Shown here in pieces: positions 18,901 to 26,505 of a stretch of DNA of 54,857 nt (its first letter is position 1; each line of letters begins with the position of its first letter). A model generated the notes under the pieces. It was not told the origin of the DNA and did not search any database. It saw only the letters and a list, made by a program, of their open reading frames with translations. Source of the stretch: CAYVGO01 sp964450725. Lineage in GTDB: Bacteria; Bacteroidota; Bacteroidia; Bacteroidales; UBA932. A program made the position numbers and the translations under genes. The DNA lies in assembly GCA_964450725.1 (NCBI GenBank), contig CAYVGO010000009.1, positions 1 through 54,857 on the forward strand, read 5' to 3'.

Positions 18901-19496
18901 ATTTCCAAATAAAAATCATCTCCAAACCAAGATTTAAAACGTAACGCAGCCTCTTTTGCACCCTCTATATTACCGACTCTGATTTTATGAGGTATTTCAC
19001 CTCCAATACATGCCGAACAGCAAATCAGTCCTTCTTTGTACTTCTCCAATAACTCAAAATCTATCCGAGGACGAGCATAAAATCCTTCCGTAAAACCTAA
19101 AGATACCAAACGTACTAAATTATGATAACCCACCTTGTTTTTTGCTAATAAAATAAGGTGATTCCCTCTATCCTTACTCGCTCTTCCCTCTGCGGCAATA
19201 TACATTTCACAGCCAATAATGGGTTTAAAGTTTTTGGCTCTCTCTAATTTCTCTTGCAACTCAGAGGTATTTTTACCTTCTTTTTCTAATGTCTTAATCT
19301 TTTTCTTAATACCATCTACCAATTTTTCTTTGATGTACAAATAAAACTCCAAAACTCCGTACATATTACCATGGTCAGTAATTGCCAATGCTGTCATACC
19401 GTCATCTAAGGCTTTATTGACTAATTTTGAAACTTTGGCAATACCATCAAGAATGGAGTATTCTGTGTGTACGTGAAGGTGGGTAAATTGAGACAT
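15912..19496 (-). CDS. dnaE: DNA polymerase III subunit alpha
   Basis: Replicative polymerase, 1194 aa. The PHP domain opens the protein (HLHVHTEYSILDGIAKV). The C-family palm contains PDIDIDFD (catalytic Asp pair, about residues 426-428) and the glycine-rich GPGRGSAAGSVVAY just before it. The HhH and OB domains occupy the C-terminal third (FTIAGVMGSVQHLFTKTG). The start matches the family (MSQFTHLHVHTEYS). No TAnnTTTG promoter is visible in the repeat-rich spacer upstream, so expression may come by readthrough from parE. A 7-bp direct repeat (GAATTAT, about 3.5 copies) sits directly upstream of the start. Confidence 0.97.
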   Translation of the reverse strand: MSQFTHLHVHTEYSILDGIAKVSKLVNKALDDGMTALAITDHGNMYGVLEFYLYIKEKLVDGIKKKIKTLEKEGKNTSELQEKLERAKNFKPIIGCEMYIAAEGRASKDRGNHLILLAKNKVGYHNLVRLVSLGFTEGFYARPRIDFELLEKYKEGLICCSACIGGEIPHKIRVGNIEGAKEAALRFKSWFGDDFYLEIQRLETNRADANHEVFEIQKKINPIILDIGRELSIKVIATNDVHFLNEEDADAQERLLCINTGKTMADAGRMLYTKQEFLKTQTQMAEIFADIPEVLQTTMEIADKVEHYAITEGAIMPEFPLPEPFKEDSEYLIHLTYEGAKERYKTITEAIKERIDFELNTINNMGFPGYFLIVQDFIGYARQNGIFVGPGRGSAAGSVVAYCLKITDVDPLAYDLLFERFLNPDRISMPDIDIDFDVEGRDKVLQYVAQKYGQDRVARIVTFGTMAAKLALKDVARVHNLPIPESNRLAKFIDEIPSGEPVTIDSAIHNVFEMKNAVASDDKVISETIKYAQKLEGTVRGHGIHACGVIIGKNSLMNHIPISTDRKEENILIAQYESSLIESAGMLKMDFLGLKNLSIIKMALENIKLNKGIEVDINKIPFDDPKTYHLYGEGDTMGTFQFESDGMQKHLRVLKPERFEDLIAMNALYRPGPMSYIPDFIERKHGRKPVTYDIPVMEKYLKDTYGITIYQEQVMLLSRELAGFTPGESDELRKVMGKKLVEKLPPLKEKFLAGCMKNGHNVKVVEKIWEDWTEFAKYAFNKSHSTCYSYVAYQTAWLKANYPAEYMATLLTYNSTNVEDLSKYMEECRRMGINILSPNVNESYRTFSANKEGDIRFGMSAIKGVGESIVDMIVTERDKNGLFTDLYNFVERMSPLGLNRRTIESLALCGAFDDFKIPRVAYLYSPVEDGPTFVDGLVKYAQLFNPKTPQIQKSIFGETVTHEMLQKPIPPTVEEWNKIEMLHKEKELVGMYLSSHPLDEYRIIINHCITHTTEDLKDLANPKNRQFTIAGVMGSVQHLFTKTGNPYGRFHIEDYKSSIEFLLFGKDYIQASNYLKNGLLVVIKGIVQEKPWGRKDSHTPELEMKIQSIDLLPEYHKNKIKKLTFSLPLGNISESLVMQLDGLCNEHQGTIKLYFKITDAENNTLSLFSQNKKVELDNDLFDFCQKHQITYHIG

Positions 19497-19502
19497 GTTA
19501 AT

Positions 19503-19528
19503 GAATTATGAATTATGAATTATGAATT
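19503..19528. repeat. 7-bp tandem repeat before dnaE
   Basis: GAATTAT is repeated three times plus a partial copy, ending 6-7 bp from the dnaE start. It is low complexity; no function is evident. Confidence 0.7.
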
Positions 19529-19588
19529 GAAATACACTCTAAGAATAGCAGGCAGCCGTCTTTGCGAGGGCTCTGCCCGAAGCAATCT
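19528..19588. repeat. Dispersed repeat: TGAAATACACTCT terminus plus palindromic block
   Basis: TGAAATACACTCT (19528-19540) is identical to the terminus of the 166-bp element at 8699. It is followed 28 bp on by CCGTCTTTGCGAG...GAAGCAATCTC (19556-19588), an interrupted palindrome (TTGC...GCAA). A similar order (terminus, then CCGTCTTT) occurs at 54358-54393. Confidence 0.5.
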
Positions 19589-19606
19589 CTAAAATAACGA
19601 TGAGTT

Positions 19607-19979
19607 ATGAACTGCAAATGACCAAAACATTTTTTTACGGCTTGCAGTAATCCTGCAAATGCCAAAAACTCTTTTTTACGGCTTGCAGTAATCCTGCAAA
19701 TGACTAAAACTCTTTTTTGNNNNNNNNNNNNNNNNNNNNNNNNNNNNNNNNNNNNNNNNNNNNNNNNNNNNNNNNNNNNNNNNNNNNNNNNNNNNNNNNN
19801 NNNNNNNNNNNNNNNNNNNTAATCCTGCAAATGCCAAAAACTCTTTTTTACGGCTTGCAGTAATCCTGCAAATGCCAAAAACTCTTTTTTACGGTTTGCA
19901 GTAATCCTGCAAATGACTAAAACTCTTTTTTGAGGCTTGCAGTAATCCTGCAAATGACTAAAACCTTTTTTGGATTAGG
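19607..19979. repeat. 41-bp tandem array interrupted by an assembly gap
   Basis: Copies start near 19607, then at 19648, 19689 (cut by the N run), 19820, 19861, 19902 and 19943 (partial). The unit begins TAATCCTGCAAATGCC and ends ACGGCTTGCAG. The junction CTTGCAGTAATCCTGCAA is an inverted repeat (TTGCAG/CTGCAA). Two unit types alternate: ATGCCAAAAA...ACGG and ATGACTAAAA...GAGG. A reading frame stays open across the array on the minus strand, which follows from the repeat and is not evidence for a gene. Confidence 0.85.
19720..19819. other. Assembly gap (100 N)
   Basis: Exactly 100 N, a placeholder length, inside the 41-bp array. The true copy number is unknown. Confidence 0.98.
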
Positions 19980-20028
19980 TCTTTTATAGACATAAGAGGC
20001 GACTTGTTTTTCGTAACTTGTAATTGAT

Positions 20029-21867
20029 TTACACTGCGACTGTCTCCTCTACAATCAGATTTTCTATAATAAAGTCTTGACGCTCTAAAGTATTCTTTCC
20101 CATATAAAATTCCAATAAATCTTGGCTTACGTCTTCTTTAGATAATCGTACTTTTTCTAATCTTATTTTGTCTTCTACAATAAATTCTTTAAATTCCGAA
20201 GGTGAAATTTCTCCTAATCCTTTGAATCGGGTAATTTCATGATCTTTCAACTCCGTTACTGCTTTTTGTCGCTCTTTTTCCGTATAACAATAGCGTGTCT
20301 CTTTTTTGTTACGTACCCTAAACAGTGGCGTTTGTAAAATATAAAGATGACCATTATGTATTAATTCAGGGAAAAATTGAAGGAAAAATGAGATAGTCAG
20401 CAGTCTGATGTGCATTCCGTCATCATCTGCATCTGTAGCAATCACGACTCTGTTGTATCGCAAGGTGTCTAACCCTTGTTCTATATCTAATGCCGCTTGT
20501 AAAAGATTAAATTCTTCATTCTCATAGACTACCTTTTTGGTCATACCAAAACAATTTAAAGGTTTACCCTTTAAACTGAAGACCGCTTGCGTATCAACAT
20601 CTCTACTTTTGGTGATTGAACCGCTGGCGGAATCTCCTTCAGTAATAAATATGGTACTTTTAGGTGATAATTCATTTTTTGTGTCCGTAAAATGGATTCG
20701 ACAATCACGTAATTTTTTGTTATGTAATGAAGACTTTTTAGCCCTTTCTCTGGCTAACTTTTGAATACCGGAAATGGCTTTACGGTCTTTTTCATTCTCT
20801 TGTATTTTCTTTAATATGACTTCTGTAATTGCAGGATTTTTATGTAAAAAGTCGTCTAATTTACTCTTCAAAAAGTCTGACACAAAACTTCGTACAGATA
20901 CCGAACCTTTTAAAGACATATCTTTTGAGCCTAATTTTGTTTTGGTTTGAGATTCAAAAACCGGGTCTTCAATCTTTAAACTTATGGCTGCCACAATAGA
21001 ACTGCGAATATCCGAAGGGTCAAAATCTTTTTTATAAAATTCTTTGATAGTCCTTACTAATGCTTCTTTATAAGCCACCAAGTGAGTTCCACCTTGTGTT
21101 GTATATTGACCGTTGGCAAAAGAATAGTAAATTTCGCCATATTGGGTTCCATGAGTAAAAACAACTTCTATATCTCCATTTTTTAAATGAATGGGAGAGT
21201 AAAGCGGTTCTTCATTGAGGTTTTCATTCAATAAATCCAACAATCCGTTTTGAGAAACAAACTCTTTTCCATTCAAATAGATTTTTAAACCGGCATTCAA
21301 ATACGTATAATTACGTAGCATTTGCTCTACAAAAGAAAAATTGTATTGGTAAGTTTCAAAAACCGTATTGTCGGCCTCAAAACTTATTAAAGTTCCATTG
21401 CTTTGATTTGTTGTTTGTTTGTCTTGATTTACTAATAATCCTTTTGTAAATTCTGCCGTAACACACTCTTTTTCTCGAAATGAAGTAATTTTAAAAAATG
21501 AAGATAACGCGTTGACGGCTTTCAAACCTACCCCGTTTAAACCTACGGATTTTTTAAATGTATCATTATCATATTTTGCTCCCGTATTAATTTTACTTGC
21601 CACATCAACTACTTTTCCCAGCGGAACACCACGACCGTAATCTCGAATAGAAACCCTTTGGTTGTCAATGGTTATATCTACTTTCTTCCCAAATCCCATC
21701 GTGTACTCGTCAATACAGTTATCAATTACCTCTTTTAATAGAATGTAAATTCCGTCGTCAGGTTGTGTTCCATCTCCCAATTTTCCGATATACATGCCGG
21801 GTCGCAACCGAATATGTTCGTTCCACTCAATGGTTTTAATTTTATCATCTGAATAATTATTGGTCAT
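20029..21867 (-). CDS. parE: DNA topoisomerase IV subunit B (type IIA)
   Basis: ATPase subunit of a type IIA topoisomerase. The GHKL ATP-binding domain is N-terminal (HIRLRPGMYIGKLGDG, then DNCIDEYTMGFG and the GRGVPLG box). The transducer domain follows, and the TOPRIM domain is C-terminal with EGDSASGS and DADDDGMHIR (metal-binding acidic residues). At 612 aa, with this N-terminal pattern, it fits the Bacteroidota ParE group better than GyrB, which would be longer and carry different inserts. parC is not adjacent in the window. The promoter is at 21894. It lies upstream of dnaE on the same strand. Confidence 0.9.
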   Translation of the reverse strand: MTNNYSDDKIKTIEWNEHIRLRPGMYIGKLGDGTQPDDGIYILLKEVIDNCIDEYTMGFGKKVDITIDNQRVSIRDYGRGVPLGKVVDVASKINTGAKYDNDTFKKSVGLNGVGLKAVNALSSFFKITSFREKECVTAEFTKGLLVNQDKQTTNQSNGTLISFEADNTVFETYQYNFSFVEQMLRNYTYLNAGLKIYLNGKEFVSQNGLLDLLNENLNEEPLYSPIHLKNGDIEVVFTHGTQYGEIYYSFANGQYTTQGGTHLVAYKEALVRTIKEFYKKDFDPSDIRSSIVAAISLKIEDPVFESQTKTKLGSKDMSLKGSVSVRSFVSDFLKSKLDDFLHKNPAITEVILKKIQENEKDRKAISGIQKLARERAKKSSLHNKKLRDCRIHFTDTKNELSPKSTIFITEGDSASGSITKSRDVDTQAVFSLKGKPLNCFGMTKKVVYENEEFNLLQAALDIEQGLDTLRYNRVVIATDADDDGMHIRLLTISFFLQFFPELIHNGHLYILQTPLFRVRNKKETRYCYTEKERQKAVTELKDHEITRFKGLGEISPSEFKEFIVEDKIRLEKVRLSKEDVSQDLLEFYMGKNTLERQDFIIENLIVEETVAV

Positions 21868-21893
21868 CGTATTCTTGTTTTATATTTGACTTG

Positions 21894-21901
21894 CAAAAGT
21901 A
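21894..21901 (-). promoter_or_regulatory. -7 promoter element for parE
   Basis: CAAAAGTA reads TACTTTTG on the minus strand, 27 bp upstream of the parE ATG. Confidence 0.6.
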
Positions 21902-22014
21902 CAATACAAATCAAAGACCAAAAAATAAAAATATCCACAATCTATGACCTATTATTGTATTTTGTTAATAAGTCCGTTTGAGTTTATAGAACGTTTAGTC
22001 ATTACTTTGCCTTT

Positions 22015-22134
22015 TGTTCGGCAGAAGATTATGTTTGACAAAATAATATATTAAAAACAGCAGCACCGAAATACTGCTGTTTCCAACTGTAAATTTGATT
22101 TTATTCTAAACAGCATTACAAATTCTGTCGAACA
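22015..22134. repeat. 120-bp imperfect palindrome downstream of the lipoprotein gene
   Basis: TGTTCGGCAGAA (22015-22026) pairs with TTCTGTCGAACA (22123-22134), 11 of 12 positions. The centre is a perfect 9-bp stem, AAACAGCAG/CTGCTGTTT (22055-22063 / 22074-22082). The arms between are partly complementary with bulges. This layout recalls attC recombination sites: the ends are one mismatch from GTTRRRY/RYYYAAC. No integrase is visible. Confidence 0.6.
22053..22082 (-). terminator. Rho-independent terminator of the small lipoprotein gene
   Basis: On the minus strand the stem AAACAGCAG/CTGCTGTTT is followed by TTTTTAATA, and it lies about 70 bp past the lipoprotein stop. It is also the core of the 120-bp palindrome. 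Confidence 0.6.
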
Positions 22135-22152
22135 CCAAATCAATCTGTAAGT

Positions 22153-22521
22153 TTATTTTTTAGAAAAAACTATTTGCCAACCACCATTGTAGATAGTCAA
22201 ACTATTTCCTGTTATTTTAAAACTTATTTCCTCGCCTTCATAGATAATCTTATTGTTTTTTCCATTATAGGAATAAGATTCTAAATACTTTCGTTGGTCT
22301 GTCAACATGTTATCACTGTAGTTTTTGTACTCATATACACATTGATTAGATGTTTCAAAAGTTAATGTTATTACTTCTTTATCACCGAATTCAACACTTA
22401 CAAGTTCCCATTGAGTACCTATAAGTGACGCCGCTTCGTCTTTTTTACAACTTGTAAATGTAACAACCACTAACGCTGCTAATATAATTAAAACCTTTTC
22501 TACAATATTAATTTTTTTCAT
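22153..22521 (-). CDS. Small lipocalin-like lipoprotein, unknown function
   Basis: A 122-residue predicted lipoprotein. The signal sequence (KVLIILAALVVVTF) ends in lipobox TFTSC, so acylation would be at about Cys26. The mature part (IGTQWELVSVEF, then YSYNGKNNKIIYEGEEISFKI and a C-terminal WQIVFSKK) has the strand pattern of small lipocalin-like Bacteroidota lipoproteins. The gene lies alone between two long palindromes (22015-22134 and 22618-22828), unlike the tightly packed housekeeping genes nearby. The nearest minus-strand promoter (22877) lies on the far side of the larger palindrome. Function not predictable. Confidence 0.7.
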   Translation of the reverse strand: MKKINIVEKVLIILAALVVVTFTSCKKDEAASLIGTQWELVSVEFGDKEVITLTFETSNQCVYEYKNYSDNMLTDQRKYLESYSYNGKNNKIIYEGEEISFKITGNSLTIYNGGWQIVFSKK

Positions 22522-22617
22522 GATTTTTCTAATTAAAATTATTTTCGCCTACTCTTTGTTTTCCTCATCGCGTTTTTCGGCATTCTTTACGACAAAGTCC
22601 ATATTATAAAATCTTAG

Positions 22618-22828
22618 AAATACGCACAAAAAAACGTGGGACAATACTTTATATTTTTATTTGCTTTCTGAGGTCTTAGACTACCTGTAGAACAAATACA
22701 AATGAGTAAAGCCCACGTTTTCACGTGAGCGTTCTCGCTTTACTCTTGTTCTACTTTTGAAATTGTCTAAGTTTCAGAAAGCAAGATATAAAACTAACGC
22801 TTTTCAATATATTTATAAGTGCGTATTT
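22618..22828. repeat. 211-bp long imperfect palindrome (foldback element)
   Basis: The ends AAATACGCAC (22618-22627) and GTGCGTATTT (22819-22828) are perfect inverted repeats. Inside, nested arms pair in register: TGCTTTCTGA/TCAGAAAGCA (22662-22671 / 22774-22783), CTTAGAC/GTCTAAG (22675-22681 / 22765-22771), GTAGAACAA/TTGTTCTAC (22687-22695 / 22746-22754) and GAGTAAAGC/GCTTTACTC (22704-22712 / 22737-22745). Asymmetric bulges separate them. The tip contains CCCACGTTTTCACGTG, and its CCCACGT can also pair with ACGTGGG at 22634. It could be a foldback MITE, an attC-like site or a structured RNA. Confidence 0.8.
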
Positions 22829-22876
22829 AGCACCTTTATTTATTCATAGGCATAATATTTAATTATTATTACAATA

Positions 22877-22884
22877 CAAAAGTA
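22877..22884 (-). promoter_or_regulatory. -7 promoter element upstream of the 211-bp palindrome
   Basis: CAAAAGTA reads TACTTTTG on the minus strand. Transcription from it would run through the 211-bp palindrome toward the lipoprotein gene at 22521. Either the palindrome was inserted in a leader or it is the transcribed product. Confidence 0.45.
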
Positions 22885-22942
22885 CTATGTATTTTCAATT
22901 TAAAGACTATCTGCTCAATAATTTAATATAATAACATGTATT

Positions 22943-23219
22943 TTATCGCTTTAATCTTGAGAAAAAACCTTTTTCATATTTAAAAGTATTCAAAAGAGTT
23001 TCCGCATTCTTTGTACTAATCATCAAGTTTTCTACCAAAGCCTCAGTACTTTTCTTTCCTTTGGAGTCTAAAAATATTTTTTCAAGTGTGAGATATTGTA
23101 CCTCTTCTTTTGGATGGTAAAATAAATAAACTTGAATATATCGATTTGGATTTCCTATACCTAATGCCTTGAGAGTTGTTGTAGTGTCTAAATGTAAACT
23201 ATATACAAATTGAGGATTT
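22943..23219 (-). CDS. C-terminal part of an unknown protein, cut by the gap
   Basis: An open frame of 91 codons runs on the minus strand from the edge of the N run to TAA at 22943-22945 and has no start in the visible sequence. It reads as normal protein (NPQFVYSLHLDTTTTLKALG, then NRYIQVYLFYHPKEEVQYL, ending GFFSRLKR). It lies just downstream of the ECF sigma gene on the same strand, the place where Bacteroidota usually encode a FecR-type anti-sigma factor. I see no FecR features in this fragment. Function unknown; the N-terminus lies in or beyond the gap. Confidence 0.6.
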
Positions 23220-23319
23220 NNNNNNNNNNNNNNNNNNNNNNNNNNNNNNNNNNNNNNNNNNNNNNNNNNNNNNNNNNNNNNNNNNNNNNNNNNNNNNNNN
23301 NNNNNNNNNNNNNNNNNNN
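23220..23319. other. Assembly gap (100 N)
   Basis: A placeholder run of exactly 100 N between the end of the sigma factor gene and the next partial gene. Real size unknown. Confidence 0.98.
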
Positions 23320-23855
23320 TTTTTTACATACTTTTTCAGAACTTCCAAAGCAGAATAATGGCGACTCAACACTGTATTTACGCTTATTCCTAAAGTTTCG
23401 GCAATTTCCATAAAAGTTTTCCCCTCAAAATATCGCAACCGAATTACTTTTTGTTGACTTTCTGACAAGTGGATAAAAGATTTTTCTACAATCGCAAAAT
23501 AATGCTGTAAATAGTATTTATCAAAGTTTTCTCCTCTTAAGCTGATTTGGTTTTCAACAGATTGAACGTCTGTATAATGAACTTTTTGGGATGCTCTAAA
23601 ATAATCTATCACTAAATTTTTTGCTACTCGCATTAAAAATGAAAACAATTTATTGGTTTCTACATAAGTTGAGTTCAATTTAGCCACCCAAACTTTAATA
23701 AAAACTTCCTGACAAATATCGTCAGCAACATCTTCGTTTTTTACTTGATTAAAAATATAAGCCTTTATTTTTTGCTTATAAGACAAGATAATTTGATTGA
23801 TTTCTTCGGCTACACCGTAAGAAGAAGGCAAGGTTAATTCCAATGCTCGAATCAT
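23320..23855 (-). CDS. ECF-family RNA polymerase sigma factor, 3' end in gap
   Basis: Sigma-70 family, group 4. Region 2 reads YIFNQVKNEDVADDICQEVF and continues through LMRVAKNLVIDYFR. Region 4 reads LSESQQKVIRLRYFEGKTFM, then EIAETLGISVNTVLSRHYSA, the helix-turn-helix that binds the -35 element. About 178 residues are visible and region 4.2 looks complete, so only a few C-terminal residues and the stop are lost in the N run. Start: ATG at 23855, with a TACCTTTG promoter at 24003. The downstream gene on the same strand (22943-23219) could be its regulator but is only partly visible. Target regulon unknown. Confidence 0.88.
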
Positions 23856-24002
23856 ATTTTACTCTCCTAAATTAATAAATTTCTCTTCAAAATTTTCAAT
23901 AATGAAAACTTAATAGAACTGTGTAATTAAACAAAAATAGAAAGTAAAAATTATTCGATAGAATTCTGTTTTAGTAAAACTTAGTTTGTGCGAAAAGCAT
24001 TA

Positions 24003-24010
24003 CAAAGGTA
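24003..24010 (-). promoter_or_regulatory. -7 promoter element for the ECF sigma gene
   Basis: CAAAGGTA reads TACCTTTG on the minus strand, 148 bp upstream of the sigma ATG. A second candidate, TATTTTTG, lies near 23930. Confidence 0.45.
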
Positions 24011-24069
24011 ATACGTCAATCTCCAAAACCGTCCTCTGAAAAGCATTAATTAATTTAAATTATCACTCA

Positions 24070-25458
24070 TTAACATTTCGATAATAACTGATGGATACTT
24101 TGAGCCGCTTTACGACCTGTTCCCATAGCCAAAATAACGGTTGCTGCCCCTGTTACCGTATCACCTCCGGCGAAAATGTATTCCCTACTGGTTTGTCCAT
24201 TCTCATCAGCAATAATACAGCCATATTTATTAGTTTCTAATCCTTGGGTGGTTTGAGCAATAATAGGATTTGGGGATGTTCCTATGGCCATAATGACAGC
24301 ATCTGCAGTAATGTCAAATTCACTATTGGTTATAACTTTGGGGCTTCTGCGTCCTGAATCATCGGGCTCTCCCAACTCCATTTTCACACAGCGTAAACCG
24401 ATAACTTGCCCTTGTTCATTTCCCAAAACAGCGACAGGATTAGTGAGCATTAAAAACTCTATTCCTTCTTCTTTGGCGTGATGTACCTCTTCTAATCTTG
24501 CAGGCAACTCGGCTTCTGAACGACGGTAAACAATACTTACTTTCGCTCCCACACGTAATGCAGTACGAGCAGCATCCATTGCCACATTTCCTCCGCCAAT
24601 AACTACGACATGTTGTGCCTCAAAGATTGGGGTATGATAGGTTGGTTGATAACCTTTCATTAGATTGGCTCTGGTCAAATATTCATTGGCAGAAAATACA
24701 CCATTCAAATTTTCGCCGGGAATACCCATAAATTTGGGCAATCCAGCCCCTGTTCCTAAAAAGATAGCATCAAAATGCTCTTTCTTCAATAAATCATCTA
24801 CGGATACAGTACGTCCGACAACAATATCCGTTTCTATTTTCACTCCTAAATCCAAAACATTTTGAATCTCTTTTTTTAATACTTTTTCTTTTGGCAATCT
24901 GAATTCGGGGATTCCATACTCCAATACACCCCCCACTTTATGTAATGCTTCAAAAATAGTTACGTCATATCCATAGCGAGCCAAGTCAGAAGCACACGCC
25001 AAACCTGCTGGGCCACTACCAATAACAGCAACTTTTTTCCCATTATCAGACTCTTTAGAAAATTTTGTTTTATGGTTATTTTGCATAGCCCAATCGGCTA
25101 AAAATCTTTCTACACGTCCAATTGCTACTGCTTCTCCTTTTTTACCTAAAATACACACTCCCTCACACTGAGTTTCCTGCGGACAAACACGACCGCAGAC
25201 TGCCGGAAATAGATTGTCTTGATTGATAATAGATAATGCTTCGGCAAATTTTTGTTCTCTGGCAGCCAGTAAAAACTGAGGAATTTGAATGTTTACCGGA
25301 CATGCTTCTACGCAATGTGGTTTTTTGCACTGAATACAACGCGAAGCCTCTGTGGTGGCGTCTGATTCGCTATATCCTATGGCTACTTCTTCAAAGTTTT
25401 TTGCTCTTACGGATGGTTCTAACTCCGGCATAGGAGTTCTGGGTAATTTATTACTCAT
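24070..25458 (-). CDS. nfnB: NfnB / GltD-like flavin-Fe-S oxidoreductase subunit
   Basis: A 462-residue homolog of the small subunit of glutamate synthase. The N-terminal Fe-S region has CIQCKKPHCVEACPVN and CGRVCPQETQCEGVC. The FAD Rossmann motif is VIGSGPAGLACASDLARYG and the NADPH motif is VVIGGGNVAMDAAR. The partner gene 11 bp upstream encodes a ferredoxin-NADP reductase subunit, not a glutamate synthase large subunit. The pair therefore best fits NfnAB, the bifurcating NADH-dependent ferredoxin:NADP+ oxidoreductase; SudAB-type sulfide dehydrogenase is the alternative. Cytoplasmic. Confidence 0.88.
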   Translation of the reverse strand: MSNKLPRTPMPELEPSVRAKNFEEVAIGYSESDATTEASRCIQCKKPHCVEACPVNIQIPQFLLAAREQKFAEALSIINQDNLFPAVCGRVCPQETQCEGVCILGKKGEAVAIGRVERFLADWAMQNNHKTKFSKESDNGKKVAVIGSGPAGLACASDLARYGYDVTIFEALHKVGGVLEYGIPEFRLPKEKVLKKEIQNVLDLGVKIETDIVVGRTVSVDDLLKKEHFDAIFLGTGAGLPKFMGIPGENLNGVFSANEYLTRANLMKGYQPTYHTPIFEAQHVVVIGGGNVAMDAARTALRVGAKVSIVYRRSEAELPARLEEVHHAKEEGIEFLMLTNPVAVLGNEQGQVIGLRCVKMELGEPDDSGRRSPKVITNSEFDITADAVIMAIGTSPNPIIAQTTQGLETNKYGCIIADENGQTSREYIFAGGDTVTGAATVILAMGTGRKAAQSIHQLLSKC

Positions 25459-25469
25459 TCTTCATTTTT

Positions 25470-26315
25470 TTAAAAACATTGACAATTGGCGTGTCTCTCC
25501 TGATTGTGATAAATTTTTTGTCGGACAAGTGCTTCATCAAAATCAACTTTGTAAGCATCAAATTCCGGTCCGTCAACACAAGTAAACTTTATTTTTCCAT
25601 CAACAGAAACTCTACATGCGCCACACATTCCCGTACCATCTATCATGATAGAGTTTAAACTGACGGTTGTAGGAATATTATATTTTTTAGCCGTAAGCGT
25701 TACAAACTTCATCATAATCATAGGGCCAATCGCTACAATATGATCTATTTTTTTTCCTTCTTCTACTAATTTAACAATCTGTTCGGTTACCAATCCTTTA
25801 CTTCCCAAAGAGCCGTCATCTGTAGTCAAATATAAATTATCGGTAACAGTTTCCATTTCCGACAGTAAAATATGATGTGCTTTAGAACGTGCTCCAAGAA
25901 TAGCATGTGTTGTAATTCCTTTTTCATGTAGCCATTTTACTTGAGGATATATCGGCGCAGTACCAATACCTCCGGCTACAAATAATATATTTGTATTTTT
26001 AAGTTCTGATTGGGATTGATGAATAAATTCAGAAGGATTTCCCAACGGTCCGGCAACATTCAACAATTCGTCTCCTTCATTGTATTGACAAATGATTTTG
26101 GTAGATACTCCTACGACTTGTGTTACAATAGAAATAGTTCCTTTGTTTACATCATAATCACAAATTGTGAGCGGAATACGTTCTGCCTGTTCATTTGCTC
26201 TTACAATTAAAAACTGGCCGGGTTGTGCGGCTTGAGCAATGCGCGGTGCTAAGATGTCCATCAATATGACATTCTCTGCCAGCGTTTTCTTTCTTAATAT
26301 TTTATAGCCCTTCAT
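25470..26315 (-). CDS. nfnA: NfnA / ferredoxin-NADP reductase subunit
   Basis: A 281-residue flavoprotein of the PyrK/SudB/NfnA type. It has an FAD-binding beta-barrel (RIPLTICDYD, about residues 45-55), an NAD-binding domain (LFVAGGIGTAPIYPQVKWL) and a C-terminal [2Fe-2S] site (MIDGTGMCGACRVSVDGKIK, then FTCVDGPEFDA). It is first in a two-gene minus-strand operon with nfnB (11-bp spacing), with a promoter at 26355. In NfnAB this subunit binds NADH and FAD; the complex couples NADPH, NADH and ferredoxin pools, consistent with an anaerobic or fermentative lifestyle. Confidence 0.88.
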   Translation of the reverse strand: MKGYKILRKKTLAENVILMDILAPRIAQAAQPGQFLIVRANEQAERIPLTICDYDVNKGTISIVTQVVGVSTKIICQYNEGDELLNVAGPLGNPSEFIHQSQSELKNTNILFVAGGIGTAPIYPQVKWLHEKGITTHAILGARSKAHHILLSEMETVTDNLYLTTDDGSLGSKGLVTEQIVKLVEEGKKIDHIVAIGPMIMMKFVTLTAKKYNIPTTVSLNSIMIDGTGMCGACRVSVDGKIKFTCVDGPEFDAYKVDFDEALVRQKIYHNQERHANCQCF

Positions 26316-26354
26316 TACGCTTTATTATTACAGTACATTCAATTTAAAAACTTG

Positions 26355-26362
26355 CAAAGGTA
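26355..26362 (-). promoter_or_regulatory. -7 promoter element for nfnAB
   Basis: CAAAGGTA reads TACCTTTG on the minus strand, 40 bp upstream of the nfnA ATG. Confidence 0.6.
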
Positions 26363-26454
26363 CAAAAACAATTATAAACTACAAATCTAAGAAATGAACT
26401 CCATTATAGTATTTCACTTCACTCTTTCATTTTTTTTAACTCAAAGAAAAACAG

Positions 26455-26462
26455 TATCTTTG
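26455..26462 (+). promoter_or_regulatory. -7 promoter element for ileS
   Basis: TATCTTTG matches TAnnTTTG, 44 bp upstream of the ileS ATG. It is divergent from the nfnAB promoter. Confidence 0.6.
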
Positions 26463-26505
26463 CAAACCTTTTTTTACATCTTACATCAACAAGAATCACT
26501 TTATT

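Noticed and set aside
19513..19953. 146-codon minus-strand reading frame across the 41-bp array
   Set aside because: It is built from the repeat itself and crosses 100 N. A 41-bp unit free of stops is open in every phase, so length alone is no evidence.
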